A stretch of DNA of 64,000 nucleotides from Plutella xylostella (Eukaryota > Arthropoda > Insecta > Lepidoptera > Plutellidae). Made by a program: the position numbers and the translations under genes. The notes beneath the pieces are model-generated. The model saw nothing but the letters and a program-made list of their open reading frames with translations. It was not told the origin of the DNA and searched no databases. How positions within the stretch are numbered: position 1 is the stretch's first letter; every line of letters starts with the position of its first letter. Shown piece after piece: positions 43,786 to 55,232 of the stretch. The stretch is taken from the NCBI RefSeq assembly GCF_932276165.1, contig NC_063995.1:8804001-8868000 (forward strand). The letters are read 5' to 3'.

Positions 43786-46700
43786 CTACTTCTCCATCAT
43801 GTACTTAGGTATTTGGAAGTTGACCTCGACGCCGGCCTTCTTGGCGAGCGACACGATCTCGGACAGCTGCACCACGAGCTGCGCCGCCTCGTCCAGGTCG
43901 TCGCGCGGCACGATGCGCAGGCCCGACTCCGCGATCAGCTTGCGCGCCTCGTGGACTTTCGTGCCCTGCGAATAAAGCACACACGGTTAACAGGTGCTCG
44001 GCCGCAGGTCGCCGGGACATGTGATGTAGACACTATGAATCTATTGGGAAGCCCTGACTCCCCGATCAACTTAGGCGCCTCGTAGACCTTCGTGCCGTAG
44101 GAGTCAAGCCTGGATATGCGAGGTACTCGATATACTGAGAAAACGTTGTGGCGGTGAAGATTTTTGAAAACATAAAAAAATTACCTACTTTATATGATGA
44201 AGGATGAGGAGGAAATACAGGATATATATGTAAAAATCATAATTTTATTTGTAGGTAAATTTAAGTATTTTGATTTTTTGCCGAAATAGAATTGAGGTCC
44301 ATAGGTACAAAGTGCATAAATGACGTGATTTCTTTATTCAGCAAAAGATGTAAGGGATAAGATAATATTTTTCTATATCTGAAGCAAATATGACGTCAAG
44401 TTTACCTACCAGCGTAAGATAAACGAAGGTGCATTGCGACACGGTGGTGACACTCACTTTTTGTCGGTGTTATGTTAGTTCTAATGTTAATTGGCTCCGG
44501 CCGTGTAATTATGTTTCTATTTGCAATGACAATATTCGAATCAAACTTTGAATGGCTCCTTGGAAGGTAGCCGTCAATTCCTCATTTTCTCGTCAATTTT
44601 ACTTATAAACAACTTATCGTAACATACCTGGAGTCGCACGATGACCGGGATCTGTATGTTGAGCGTCTTGGCGGCCTGGATGATGCCCTCGGCGATGACG
44701 TCGCAGCGCATGATGCCGCCGAAGATGTTCACCATGATGGCCGTCACCTTCGGGTCCGACAGGATGATCTTGAACGCTTCCTGAAGGAATACACGGGAAG
44801 AGCGTTAGTTTTTCTGTTAAATGTTTGCACAGCATCCATACCAAACATCTTCGTATAGCACACAAAAAAGATTAACGCAGGATGCAGGATATAGCTCACT
44901 AAATGCAGCTAGGACAGCAGCTTATTGGTAATAAATAGGAAATGATGCAGTCATTATAATTATTAGTACATAAAAAGGTATCTCGAGTGAAACATTTGTA
45001 CTCAGACATGTCCCGTGTTTTATCGAAGCCAGCTTAACTCCCTGTGTAAATTGGAGTTTATGAAAAGATCGTCAGCTATGTTACAGAAGGACACTGAATA
45101 TCGATCGAAATGCAGTACCTAGTAGTTTATTCAATAAGTATTCAATTAGGTCACTCTTTTCCATTAATTTACGGTCGTATTATGTTGCGAGAACAAAAGA
45201 AAATGAATAGAAACAGCTGGCTACGTAATAACTTTTATTGTTAGTTGCAGAGCATTCTACATCAAGCAGGGATCAAATCACGTGAGTCGAGTCTGTCCTG
45301 CCTGACGCTTAGATGCATTTGCATTGCGCATGTCGCACTGCTATGTACAACTATCAATATCATTAATTATTACAATTATCACCTCTTGCTTTTGCTTTTC
45401 ATACTGAGTAGAAACATTTTGCATACAGTGTAGATGTCTGTAGCCCATATCGAACGACTATTTATTACCAATCAGGCGCGGATCCAGACCTCAAAATAGG
45501 TGATGGGCAAATCTAAAAATGTTTTTTGCCTCGCCTTTAGGGACAGATAGCTGATTTTTTGTATGTTGTTAAGTACTTATACTAAATTAAATTATTTAAA
45601 TGTATGTATAGCTGAACACAAAAGAGTAGAGATTAATGTTTTTGGAACTAAACAGATTTAAACCTGGCAATAAAAAAAAACTTGTGATTTGTGGTTTGTT
45701 TCTATGGTTTGAATGTCAAACTCGCCCTGTTCCTGTATAAACAAATCGAATTTTGCTTAATTTTGGAGTTTTGTGGATTGTTGAGTTTGTTCACGAAGTG
45801 AAAATGAATAAAACCATTCGCAGCGAAGCTAGACAGATGATTTACAGCGTTTACCTTCGATGTTTGGCGGAGAATGAGGCTGGAGAAGTATTAGTCAATA
45901 TATACGATGTTTATGAAAGAGCAGCGTTTTATACTGGTGAGTAGGTACTTAATTTCTAACCATTAACATACATTGCTTATATTTCTTGTAAAAAAGTACT
46001 ATTTTGATGTAATAGAATGCCTTTCAATGTGTATTTGTTATTCTTATAGAGGTTAGAAAATACTAGTGTCAAACGTTACATAACATCAGGGTCTGGATGC
46101 TAATGTTGTTAAAACATCAGGTCTAGATACTTTTTTACTAACCCCGACTCAAAAAGGGTATCGATAAGTTTTACAGCTGTAGGTGTCTATGTGTGTCGGT
46201 CTCTCCGTGTTAGAGTACCTATTGTAAAAATATGTGTAAGAATATGTAATGCCCAGTTGCAGAAAGGGACTTTAAGCTAATGTGGACATTTAATCTATGT
46301 CTGTCTCTTTCTGTCCGTATACTGTCAAAGCAAGGCAACAATACATTTAATGCCGACATTAACTTAAAGATCTTTTCTGCAACTCAGTGTAAGAGTCGGT
46401 ATAAATTCCCCAGACATAATAATTTGCAAGTCACTGCTTTTCTGACCAATTAAATAATTTGTTGCAGGAAAATCGGTAAACACAGTTTTAGAAGAATTGC
46501 CGGGGCACATTTGAACTTTTTCCTGAGCAAGAAAAAACTGTAATAAAATATCGATGTGCGATACTATCACTTTTCTCCTATAGTAATTACATTATGGGAT
46601 AACCAACACGTGTTTCAGTGCAAAAAAAACATTATGAAATACACAATGAAATAAAAGTTACAGTTGATTTGATTTAATGAAATTCATTCAAGACTGCCCC

Positions 46701-49700
46701 CCTCTCCCCTACTAATTTCTTCTCTTAACATAAACCTCCCCAAAAAGTGGCATTTTATAATTAGTAAATATTTGAAACATTTCTCTTTTGATTTTTTCTG
46801 CTAAAGTATCGTGATACTTTTGTCCGTTTTCTATACTATAATAGTGTGGCCACTTTCTTAGATTGCCACGCCCTCAATTATTCTCTACTCTTTTATGTTC
46901 AGCTATATGAAATGCATCTCAAAAGCTCTCCTTATCAAAAAAACATTGTTAAATAATACAAAACTGTTGATAAATTTTCGGTTTTTGAAAATTTTTACCG
47001 ATAAAACTCCGTGTTACGGGAAAAGTTACTATACAATGTATACCATGTGTTGTTTTTCCAACCCGACAAACTTTAAGGGACGAGTAATTTCATCGAGAAA
47101 AAATCCCCATATGTGGGGTAAAATCTCAATATTCTAGAAATGGCGGCCATTTTAAAGTTTTAGATAATTAGTTTTTTCTACTTCTTCATAAAAATCATAT
47201 CTCGAGATTTAAATGCCATAAAAACGACATAAAATAAAATGCTTTTATCCGCAAAAAGTCATCTCTATCCAATAAAAATATCAAAATTTGCTAAAAAGTT
47301 ACATAAAATAAGTAAAAAGAACCTAATCTAGTTTTTTTTTATAATAAAAAACAGCAAAAAATTTCATTTTAAAGAAAGAAAGAAGAAAGAAAATTTATTT
47401 ATTTCTCACACACACAGAAACAACACATACATTTACAAGAAAAAGGTTATAAAGTATATAAAAAAAAAAGTAATAAAAAGCATGAATGTTGCTTCTCGGT
47501 GCTGAAATGGGTTCTAGTTCAGCTTGATGCTATGGCAGGTATACTAAACCGCACCATAGCGCTGGTTTTGAACTAGAACCCTTATTTTACTTGAATTACT
47601 TTGAAAATAGCCCCCTTTGATGGTATTTTTATATGTATTATTTTAAAAGTATTTGAGTTAAGCTAAACAATGATACCAAAACCGTATCTCTACGTCGAGG
47701 CAGCCAAGAATTATTGCAAGTTCAAAACACACCATTCCAAGGGAAAACTTTTTAAGGCGAACCAATGTTTAAGACAATTTCAGTATAATATGTAAATTTC
47801 AGTCATTACGATATCGCTGCATTTTTGATACTTATTATGTTGTTGGTGATCCTACATGATTCATGGCTGAAAAAACTTTTTTTAATCTTTGTTTTATCTA
47901 AAATAGCCATAGTAGAAAGTTATCTTTTAAGCAGACATAATTACCACATTTTTAACACAAATTCAGTTTTCTAGGTCTTCCTAATACAACATCCAAAATA
48001 TTTGACATGTATGGATCAAAAATTTGAAATTTTGCGTGTTAGACTAAAATATTTTTAATTTTTTTTAGATAACGTTCATGAAGTAAGTTAATGCAGGTAA
48101 TGCATTATTTTTATTTATTTAATGGAATTAAGTATCTATACATAAATTTTTATACCACAACAACTTTAGACAGCTCAATCCAAAGAACTATCATGAGTTA
48201 TATACTTAGACATAGCATTTTGTTACATATTAACTAAGTAGATGGATTATTCGGCAAACCTTTTGCTTACTTAACTTAGGGGTTACAATTGAGAAAATCT
48301 AACAAAACTGATATTCTGGCCGTTATGCAAAAAAATATCGATTTCTTTATATTTTAAATAAAATTATCATAAAAACTACTTATTGGCGTATCGAGAACAA
48401 ACTAGTCTCTTGTACGAGTATTATGTACTTATAAGTACGTAAATAGTGGCTTTGGCCGTCAGCCGTAACCGTAACACAGACTCTTGGCATGACTGAAAAT
48501 TTTATGCATTTTGAATTTCTTTAACAACCATCCGGAGGGCTTTCAGGCTGGAAAAAATAATTTAGCATAACCCGAAATAATCACCACCAACATAAAAAAT
48601 AATCACACCTCTTAGGTAATAAAATAACTAAATTATAAATATTAAATTCCCATGGTTTGATATGGGGCAAGACATTTAGGTGATGGGCATGCCCATCTTG
48701 CCCATATGGGTGGATCCGCGCCTGTTACCAATCAATGTTGACTGTTGAACCGCACTTCAATTAAAAAGGGCCTTGATACATTATTTATTACTCCATTGTG
48801 CTGCTGTTATGTAATAATAATCATTGTGGCGTTCGTGTTTCTTTGCTTTACCCATGCCCATGAATGACAATATTATATTATATTACATAAGTAGGATTTA
48901 ACAGAAACATGATGAATTTTCATATTTTGCATTTAGTTTGTCAACTTCTTGATTATTTTTTTCATTTAAGGCGTTGCTTTGTATAGTTCATTAGCCTGGC
49001 GTCGAGGTGCGGCCTCACACGTAGAATACTGACCGAGACAGCCTGCGCGGTGGCGCCGCCGCCCACGTCGAGGAAGTTGGCCGGGTCGCCGCCGTACAGC
49101 TTGATGATGTCCATGGTGGCCATCGCCAGCCCCGCGCCGTTCACCATGCACCCGATGTTACCTGCGGAGGGACAACGCGGATTATGTACAGTCAGGAAAG
49201 GAGATTTTTGTATCTACTCCAGCGCAAACACGAATATAAAGCTAATATAATATGGTAATAGTATAGTTTGGTAAGCGAAAGTTTATCCGTAAATCTAATA
49301 GTCGCTCGTTAATTAAAATCGTTCACTGTTCAACATAGGTCTGTCCCAAGGAGCGCGAACCAAGAAGGAACAAGAGTGTCATTTGGTATTAAAAATCATA
49401 TCACTTTTCATCTTAATTTCCTTATTGATAAAATTTTACATAAGGAATGCACTAAATGCACATGTTCAACACAAATAGTTGAATAACTCGTTTAGAGATT
49501 TATATTACATGCCGAAGAGCATACCTACATGTTGACATAGTTTAAAGAGTTGGCAATAGTTCATAACACGAGATTGTTTTAAACAATGCAGCGTAGCGGT
49601 AGGTAAGATTCACTTTCATTCAGATCAAGCTAGATTCCTTCTATAAACAAAACAACACCGCTCTTTTAAAATACATATAATTATCTATAAAAACCTGATA

Positions 49701-52700
49701 ATAAATAACCAAATGCACTTTTTTCTTAGTGATTACTTCAATTCCACTCCTCGTATGTACGATTACACGTCACGTCACGGATCATATTACCGTCAATTCC
49801 AGCACAAGGTAAGACCTGGAATGGATTAATTATCTACTTCCGATGGTAGGCTATAGACAAACAAATCGTTTAATATTCCGCCAATTTAACTTATTATACC
49901 TAATAAAGATAATAGAACGAAACAACAAACAATTCATAAAGTCATCAGCTGCCAAAATATACGAACTATTTTCTTTGTCTGCCACTTTGTACAATTCACA
50001 GCCTCGTGTATTCGTGTACAGTATGTACAATCAATAAATCACGTTTAATTTAACGTTTATTAAAAATAGGGCTAGCGATTGAAAAATAGAATGTTAAAAC
50101 ATGACTGTTGCGAAAAAATAAAGATATGGTACGGTCAGCTTCACAAGTTGCTATACACTTTTGTACCTCTTCCACGAATGTAGTATAGTCTTTTCAAGTA
50201 ACAAAAATCGTAAAACACTTATGACACTGCAGTACTATCAAGCAGTAGACGTACCATCCAGAGCGATGTAGTTGAGGTTGTACTTGGCGGCCTCGATCTC
50301 CTTGGGGTCCTCCTGCGTGGTGTCGCGCAGCTCGAACAGCTCCTTCTGCCGGAACTCCGCGTTGTCGTCGAACCGGAACTTCGCGTCCAGGCAGAAGACT
50401 GGAAAATAAACGTTGTGCTAAAGATGTTTCGATAGAAATTATGGTTACCAGCGATGTATACGGATTACGTATCCGGCTAGTGATCCTAGTGTTATTCTGG
50501 TTCTGCCAAATCCATTTAATTAAATTTGCAACATTTACACCAGAGATAAACTATAAGACCGCCTGAAAGTGGTATTTATCCTGAATCCGCCCGGGGTCCT
50601 GGGTTTGAAATCCCGTCGAAGGTGTGATAAGCATTGAAATTTGTATGTGCTTTGTGCTTGGTTGTTGTTTATGTATTTGTGTGTATTGTCATCTGTCTGA
50701 TTCCCATAGTAAGCTCTACATATTATATGGTCATATGGCAGTGCGTGTACTTACATTGTCCGGACATCGCGTCCTCTGCGTAGGGGTTCACTTCAATGAG
50801 CAGGGCGTCCTTCTTTACAAATAGGTCGTACATTTTCTGCACCATTCCCACAGCTTCTTCTTGGTGGGCGCTCAGACCAATCTGGTAAACAATATTAGCT
50901 TCATTATTTAAGTTTTATTTATTTTTTTATGACTAAGTACCTAAATTTAATGCTGATACTATTGTATGGATGACATTATTATTCAAAGTTTATCTTATGG
51001 ACTTTGGTAACAAGTATTATTCAATCAATTCAGTTTGTTTATATTTAAACAATATGAGTCATTTTGATAGCAAAAATACTACAAACAGTAGCAATACAGG
51101 TATATTGCTATCAAGTAATAAATTCACATTACATTGTTACCATACCATTTCAACCTGTATATGATTTACATTACCACATATTACTATGTAATCCTTTAAT
51201 ACTACATGATAAATCATAAACAAAAAACCTTTTATAATTTGAATTACACATACTTTGTTGATGACACGGCATATCTGCTCCTGTGTGATGCCTTCCTTAA
51301 TGTCAATAGGTTCGTAAGTGATGGCGTCTGGGTTCTCAGCAGCCACATCTTCAATGTTCACTCCACCTTGAGATGAAGCGATGATCACTGGGCCCTGTGT
51401 TAAACTCAGAGTAAGTTTCCTAATGAAAAGCTAGACTAACAAGTAAACCTAAAATATTTATTCATTCAGATTTTACAATTATCACATGCATTTGACACTG
51501 AAAAATATACTTTATAAAGTAATTTAGGTATATATTTTTTCTTTTATAACTCAGAAGTCTAAATTCTACTACATAGATTTCTTATCTATCTGATTCACAA
51601 AGTTCATGCTTTTTTATTTGTCTAAGATAAATATGTGTCTGTTTCCTGTCTTCAGTCTGGTAGGTAGGTAGGTATTATATTTTATAATTAATAATCATTA
51701 ATTCTTCTGATTATACTCACATTAAAGCTACGCTCCATCATGATAGCGATGTAGTATTCCCTTCTCGGGAACTTGCGTTCCGTGACCATCACCAGGTTGC
51801 AGATGCGACCGGCTGCTCCGGTCTGCTTCGTCACAAGGTATTGGTTCAACATTTTGCCAGCTATCTCTCCGGCAACTTCGGGACTGAAAAGTGAATTACC
51901 AGTTTATTTATTTTTTGTACTAATTTATAGAATTAAATTTAGAGAGTTCAATTATAAGTATTGACTTACGAGTTGACCATGCGAACTCCACCTTTAAGAC
52001 CATTCTTAAAGGCTCCCTTTCCTCTGCCTCCAGCAAGGACCTATTGAAATATGACATATACTTTATTTCAATTCACAGATTTACCATAATTCAAAACCAC
52101 TATTACATATCTTTACTCTTGTACAAATATTTTTATAACTTACCTGGGCTTTTAGGACAATATCTTCTGTATTGAGATCCAAAGCATACTTGCAGGCCTC
52201 TTCCTTGGTCTTGGCCACATTGAACTTGGGGACCGGAATGCCATGGTCCCGGAGGAGGGTGTAGCTGATGTACTCATGGACATTCAAGTTACGCACTTGC
52301 TGTTTACTGGGCAGGTTATTGGCAACAGTTGCAGCCAAAATCTGTTATAAAGAAAAGAAAACAATGATTAACACCTAGTCCAAAGGGCATGTTTAGAACG
52401 ATAAATGGCCATTGACACTGTTAACACGAACATGATACTTATGATAACCTTTGTCAGGAAGTTACATTATCACATGATTTCTCACGGGTAGAGAGCTGTC
52501 ATGAGATAGGTTTTAAAATATCACTTTTTCACTTGGTGTCCAGAGAATGAACCGATGACGTAAGGCTAAACGGTGGATAAAAACGACAAGGTCAAATTTA
52601 TAAATACTAATATCCAAGGTAAAATAAATTGTATGGGGCTTCGTTCATTTGCTATCAATGACTAAAATTATAGCTATTTTAAATAAATTATAACAATATA

Positions 52701-52893
52701 GTTAAAAGAAACACACTGCAATTAATAGTTTTTTTTATATTGTTGAATTAACTGAGATTGAAATATGTAAAAGATAAATATTAAATTATGTAATAATTAT
52801 AGAAAAGCTGATAAACAGTCTTTAACTTGCCTTATTTCCATTTTTTAGAACTGTTTCAGCAAGACCAAGAGAACGGGGAAGTAGAGACGCCAT
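43786..52893 (-). CDS. SUCLA2: Succinyl-CoA ligase [ADP-forming] subunit beta, mitochondrial
   Basis: TCA-cycle enzyme subunit: succinyl-CoA + ADP + Pi to succinate + CoA + ATP, in the mitochondrial matrix with the alpha subunit. Exons in transcript order: 52893-52831, 52341-52144, 52040-51970, 51883-51721, 51394-51254, 50881-50755, 50398-50255, 49161-49034, 44780-44628, 43965-43786. Total 1368 nt, 455 aa (human SUCLA2: 463). The N-terminus is basic and acid-poor, as for a mitochondrial presequence. NLNVHEYISY starts the ATP-grasp domain; KAQVLAGGRGKGAF, RKFPRREYY, SSQGGVNIEDVAAE and LIEVNPYAED follow, then NGAGLAMATMDIIK, FLDVGGGAT and NIFGGIMRCDVIA of the CoA-ligase domain. The RRICN/ERKFPRREYY region resembles the ADP-forming rather than the GDP-forming paralogue. 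Intron 1 has a GC donor (AAG|GCAAGT). Intron 8 contains a hAT element. Confidence 0.94.
44051..44096 (-). repeat. Intronic echo of SUCLA2 exon 10
   Basis: About 46 nt resembling 43921-43965, the first 45 nt of exon 10 in transcript sense, starting next to its acceptor. Read in the exon's frame it stays open (GTKVYEAPKLIGESG against GTKVHEARKLIAESG): four differing codons are synonymous and three are not. It lies in the preceding intron, 86 nt from the exon. Confidence 0.85.
44425..44510 (-). mobile_element. Decayed tRNA-SINE tail
   Basis: Contains GGTGCATTGCGACAC...CACTC and TGTTATGTTAGTTCTAATGT, matching the tail half of the SINE at 39963-40189 in the same orientation with many differences. 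The tRNA-like head is absent. Confidence 0.6.
45804..46514 (+). pseudogene. Two-exon remnant of a transposon-associated protein
   Basis: Exon 45804-45936 (from ATG) joins 46468-46514 through GT-AG sites (ACTG|GTGAGT, TTGTTGCAG|GA) to give a 59-aa frame ending in TGA. It begins MNKTIRSEARQMIYSVYLRC and ends TGKSVNTVLEELPGHI. The look is of an N-terminal helix-turn-helix-type segment such as recurs in insect transposon-related predicted proteins (recalled resemblance, not verified). The remainder of any protein is missing. Confidence 0.4.
46255..46384. mobile_element. Hairpin MITE (AGTTGCAGAAA ends)
   Basis: About 130 bp with imperfect inverted repeats of about 45 bp, beginning AGTTGCAGAAAGGGACTTTA and ending with the near-complement TCTTTTCTGCAACT. 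It sits in the intron of the remnant gene at 45804-46514, making a third layer of nesting. Confidence 0.65.
47376..47590. repeat. AAAG-rich tail plus inverted repeat
   Basis: Starts with a run of (A)AAGA units and AATTTATTTATTT, like the antisense tail of a LINE. Downstream, GGGTTCTAGTTCA at about 47510 and TGAACTAGAACCC at about 47570 form an inverted pair about 45 nt apart. The origin was not identified. Confidence 0.4.
49162..50254. other. SUCLA2 intron 7
   Basis: About 1.1 kb of AT-rich sequence between SUCLA2 exons 7 and 8. Nothing recognisable was found. Confidence 0.6.
50520..50740 (+). mobile_element. Decayed tRNA-like SINE in SUCLA2 intron 6
   Basis: A B-box-like GGTTTGAAATCC at about 50600 is followed by TTTGTATGTGCTTTGTGCTT and GTATTTGTGTGTATTGTCAT...CCCATAGTAAGCTC. 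This body layout is usual for lepidopteran tRNA SINEs. The head is too degraded for an anticodon to be read. Confidence 0.5.
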
Positions 52894-53269
52894 TTTTGGT
52901 TTGACTAACTTTTTTTTATGCAGTGCTGCCATGTCACAAGATTCACATTTATTTTATGTTTATTTTAAATTAGAAAATCGCAAATCCCCAGAAGAAGTAT
53001 TCAAGAGAACCAAACCTATTGGTTTATTATAGCTTTTGTGAGTTTTTTGTGTTTCTAAATGCCGAAAACTATCCATAGCCGTGAAAGGAAATTAATTTAC
53101 CACATACAGGAGTATTTGTCGGAGTAAAAGTTCGTGGGATTGGACTTTTTTTCTCTTGATAACATAACTGATGCTATTGTCAAAATGACTTGTAGGTATA
53201 TAGTATAGTATGAGCAAATGAATTGGCAAATTTTTAAGCTATTACTGTAGTTTTTATTAAGGCCTAGGT

Positions 53270-53896
53270 ATGAACTTGGACAAGACGACAATCGAAGTTG
53301 TGCAAGAATATGTCTACCTCGGGCAGACTATTCGGCTAGGCAGAAGCAACTTCGACAAGGAGGCTGCAAGGCGCATCCAACTGGGTTGGGCTGCATTCGG
53401 GAAACTTCGTCACATATTCTCCTCGGCCATTCCTCAGAGCCTGAAGACAAAAGTCTTCAACCAGTGCGTCCTGCCAGTGATGACGTATGGTGCAGAGACG
53501 TGGACACTGACGGTAGGACTGGTCCACCGATTTAAAGTCGCTCAGCGTGCTATGGAGAGAGCTATGCTTGGGGTTTCTCTGATGGATCGTATCAGAATTG
53601 AGGTTATCCGTCAGAGGACTAAGGTTACCGACATAGCTGTCAAAATATGCAAGCTGAAGTGGCAGTGGGCTGGTCATATCTGCCGAAGAATCGATAACCG
53701 TTGGGGTAGACGAGTTCTCGAGTGGAGACCACGAACAGGCAAACGGAGCGTGGGACGCCCTCCTGCCCGCTGGACTGACGACCTTAGGCGGGTGGCGGGT
53801 AGTGGTTGGATGAGGAAGGCCGAGGACCGAGTGTTGTGGCGCTCCTTGGGAGAGGCCTATGTCCAGCAGTGGATGATTATTGGCTGATGATGAATG
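53270..53896 (+). mobile_element. RTE-clade LINE 3' fragment with open frame
   Basis: A 205-codon open frame (53270-53887) encodes the C-terminal part of an RTE reverse transcriptase (YVYLGQTIRLG, IQLGWAAFGKL, KTKVFNQCVLPVMTYGAETW, VGRPPARWTDDLRRVAG, YVQQWMIIG) and ends in GGCTGATGATGA. The catalytic FADD box is missing, so it is 5'-truncated. It lies just upstream of the SUCLA2 start on the other strand. No target duplication could be assigned. The end matches the fragment at 2188-2268. Confidence 0.85.
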
Positions 53897-54470
53897 GGTT
53901 TAACTTTCTTATTACATAGTTCTGCATGCAAACCTGTAAGAGGCTAAAATGTACTTTATTTCGAATTCCTGTGAGGATTGATAATATTAAGCCTAACTCT
54001 TGTCTTTTTAATGCTTAAAACCATTTCAGCAAATATGCTTTTAAGTCAATTTATCTATTTTCAAATTGTCGTTAATGAGTACCTACAAGGTAAATACCTA
54101 CACAACTGTAAATTAAATGTGGGTTTGCACGATGTTTTCCTTCACCGTTAGACTGTTAGTACACGTCGTGTGACTTAAGTTCCAAAGAACCCATAAAAAG
54201 ATATCCTCTCACTGAGCTACTGACACTCTTTTCAAAATAAATCATAAAAAAAATACTATTATAAATTTGAGCATGGCCAATTCACATTGGTATGACTATA
54301 CTTAGTGTTGCAGTCCTCAACGCGAATGTGGCGCTCTTAATACAGGGTTTTTATATTCCTGGTTTGGCTTTACATGTGAAGCAGGCGTTTCATAGAATAT
54401 TATGTTTAGTTCAGAATGTTTATTTTTGCGTTGGGGCTTTGTATTAATTTCAGTATTGCTGAGAAACTTT

Positions 54471-54771
54471 GATACCGCGATGTAGGATTTCTTAGAGATC
54501 TTCTTCTTCTTGTCTGTGTGTTGCGTTCCGAGCGCCATCTGTTGGTGTGTGGCGAGGTGTCCGCCACACGTCGCCGTCGTTGCAGTGTAGAGAATGCAAG
54601 AGGACATACCTATATGATATAGGTAATATGTAGAATTTCCTCTGTGTAAAACTCCATACTCTTCATAGTAAAAAACCAGGTTTCTATGGAACATTATTTT
54701 TTTTCCGGCGAATTTTTCGGGCGCTTGAAACGCAACACACAGAACATATGGAAATCCTACATCGCGGTATC
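54471..54771. mobile_element. MITE-like inverted-repeat element
   Basis: About 300 bp bounded by inverted copies of GATACCGCGATGTAGGATTT; a second inner inverted pair is CTGTGTGTTGCGTT / AACGCAACACACAG. Two open frames overlapping it (54317-54838 minus, 54686-54913 plus) show no domain and are not called as genes. The superfamily is unknown, and no target duplication is obvious. Confidence 0.65.
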
Positions 54772-55232
54772 GAAGATACAAATACCCATCGCCATCGCTA
54801 ACCGTTGGCGTTGGGCATCTCCCGCCAGGCCACACCACCCGGCCTGGTCGGAGGATCCCCCCTTCGCCATGGGGATCGCCAACAACTCCAGCATCTCCAA
54901 AAGAAAAGAATGAATGAAAAAATAAAGATTTTTTTCGTTATTATACCCATTACTTAATATTACTTCCATGATTATACAATGGAAATTTTGCAAACGTTTT
55001 TTTTTTTACTGTGGGGAGTTTTTATTTTACACCCTATAGATGCAGTAAATATTTAAGAACTACATTGTTATTCGAGAAATGAAACATTTCAGTGTTATGG
55101 ATGATATGTTAGTGGATTTTATATTACAAAATTAAACAAAAAAAATTTTAGACTTAGTTTAATTTTATTTCAGTATAAAATAGTCTTATTTATTTTCATT
55201 TACATGTGATCTACCTAACTCCTTAGATATAT

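Larger units (their letters stand above)
45607..46907. mobile_element. Nested element with about 30-bp inverted repeats
   Basis: The ends 45607-45636 and 46878-46907 are imperfect inverted repeats (TATAGCTGAACA, AAAAGAGTAGAGA). The span encloses a two-exon gene remnant (45804-46514) and a hairpin MITE (46255-46384). No certain target duplication was found; TA at each end is possible. The superfamily was not recognised. Confidence 0.6.
45473..48724. mobile_element. hAT-type DNA transposon in SUCLA2 intron 8
   Basis: Bounded by perfect 14-bp terminal inverted repeats, CAGGCGCGGATCCA at 45473-45486 and its complement at 48711-48724. Perfect 8-bp target duplications TTACCAAT flank it at 45465-45472 and 48725-48732. 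An 8-bp duplication and CAGG...GGATCC ends are hAT hallmarks. Its 3252 bp contain no hAT transposase frame, so it is non-autonomous or decayed. Other elements are nested within it. Terminal sequences next to each end also share GATGGGCA-like motifs. Confidence 0.88.

Noticed and set aside
54317..54838. 173-codon open frame as a gene
   Set aside because: Overlaps an inverted-repeat element, with no domain and no splice context.
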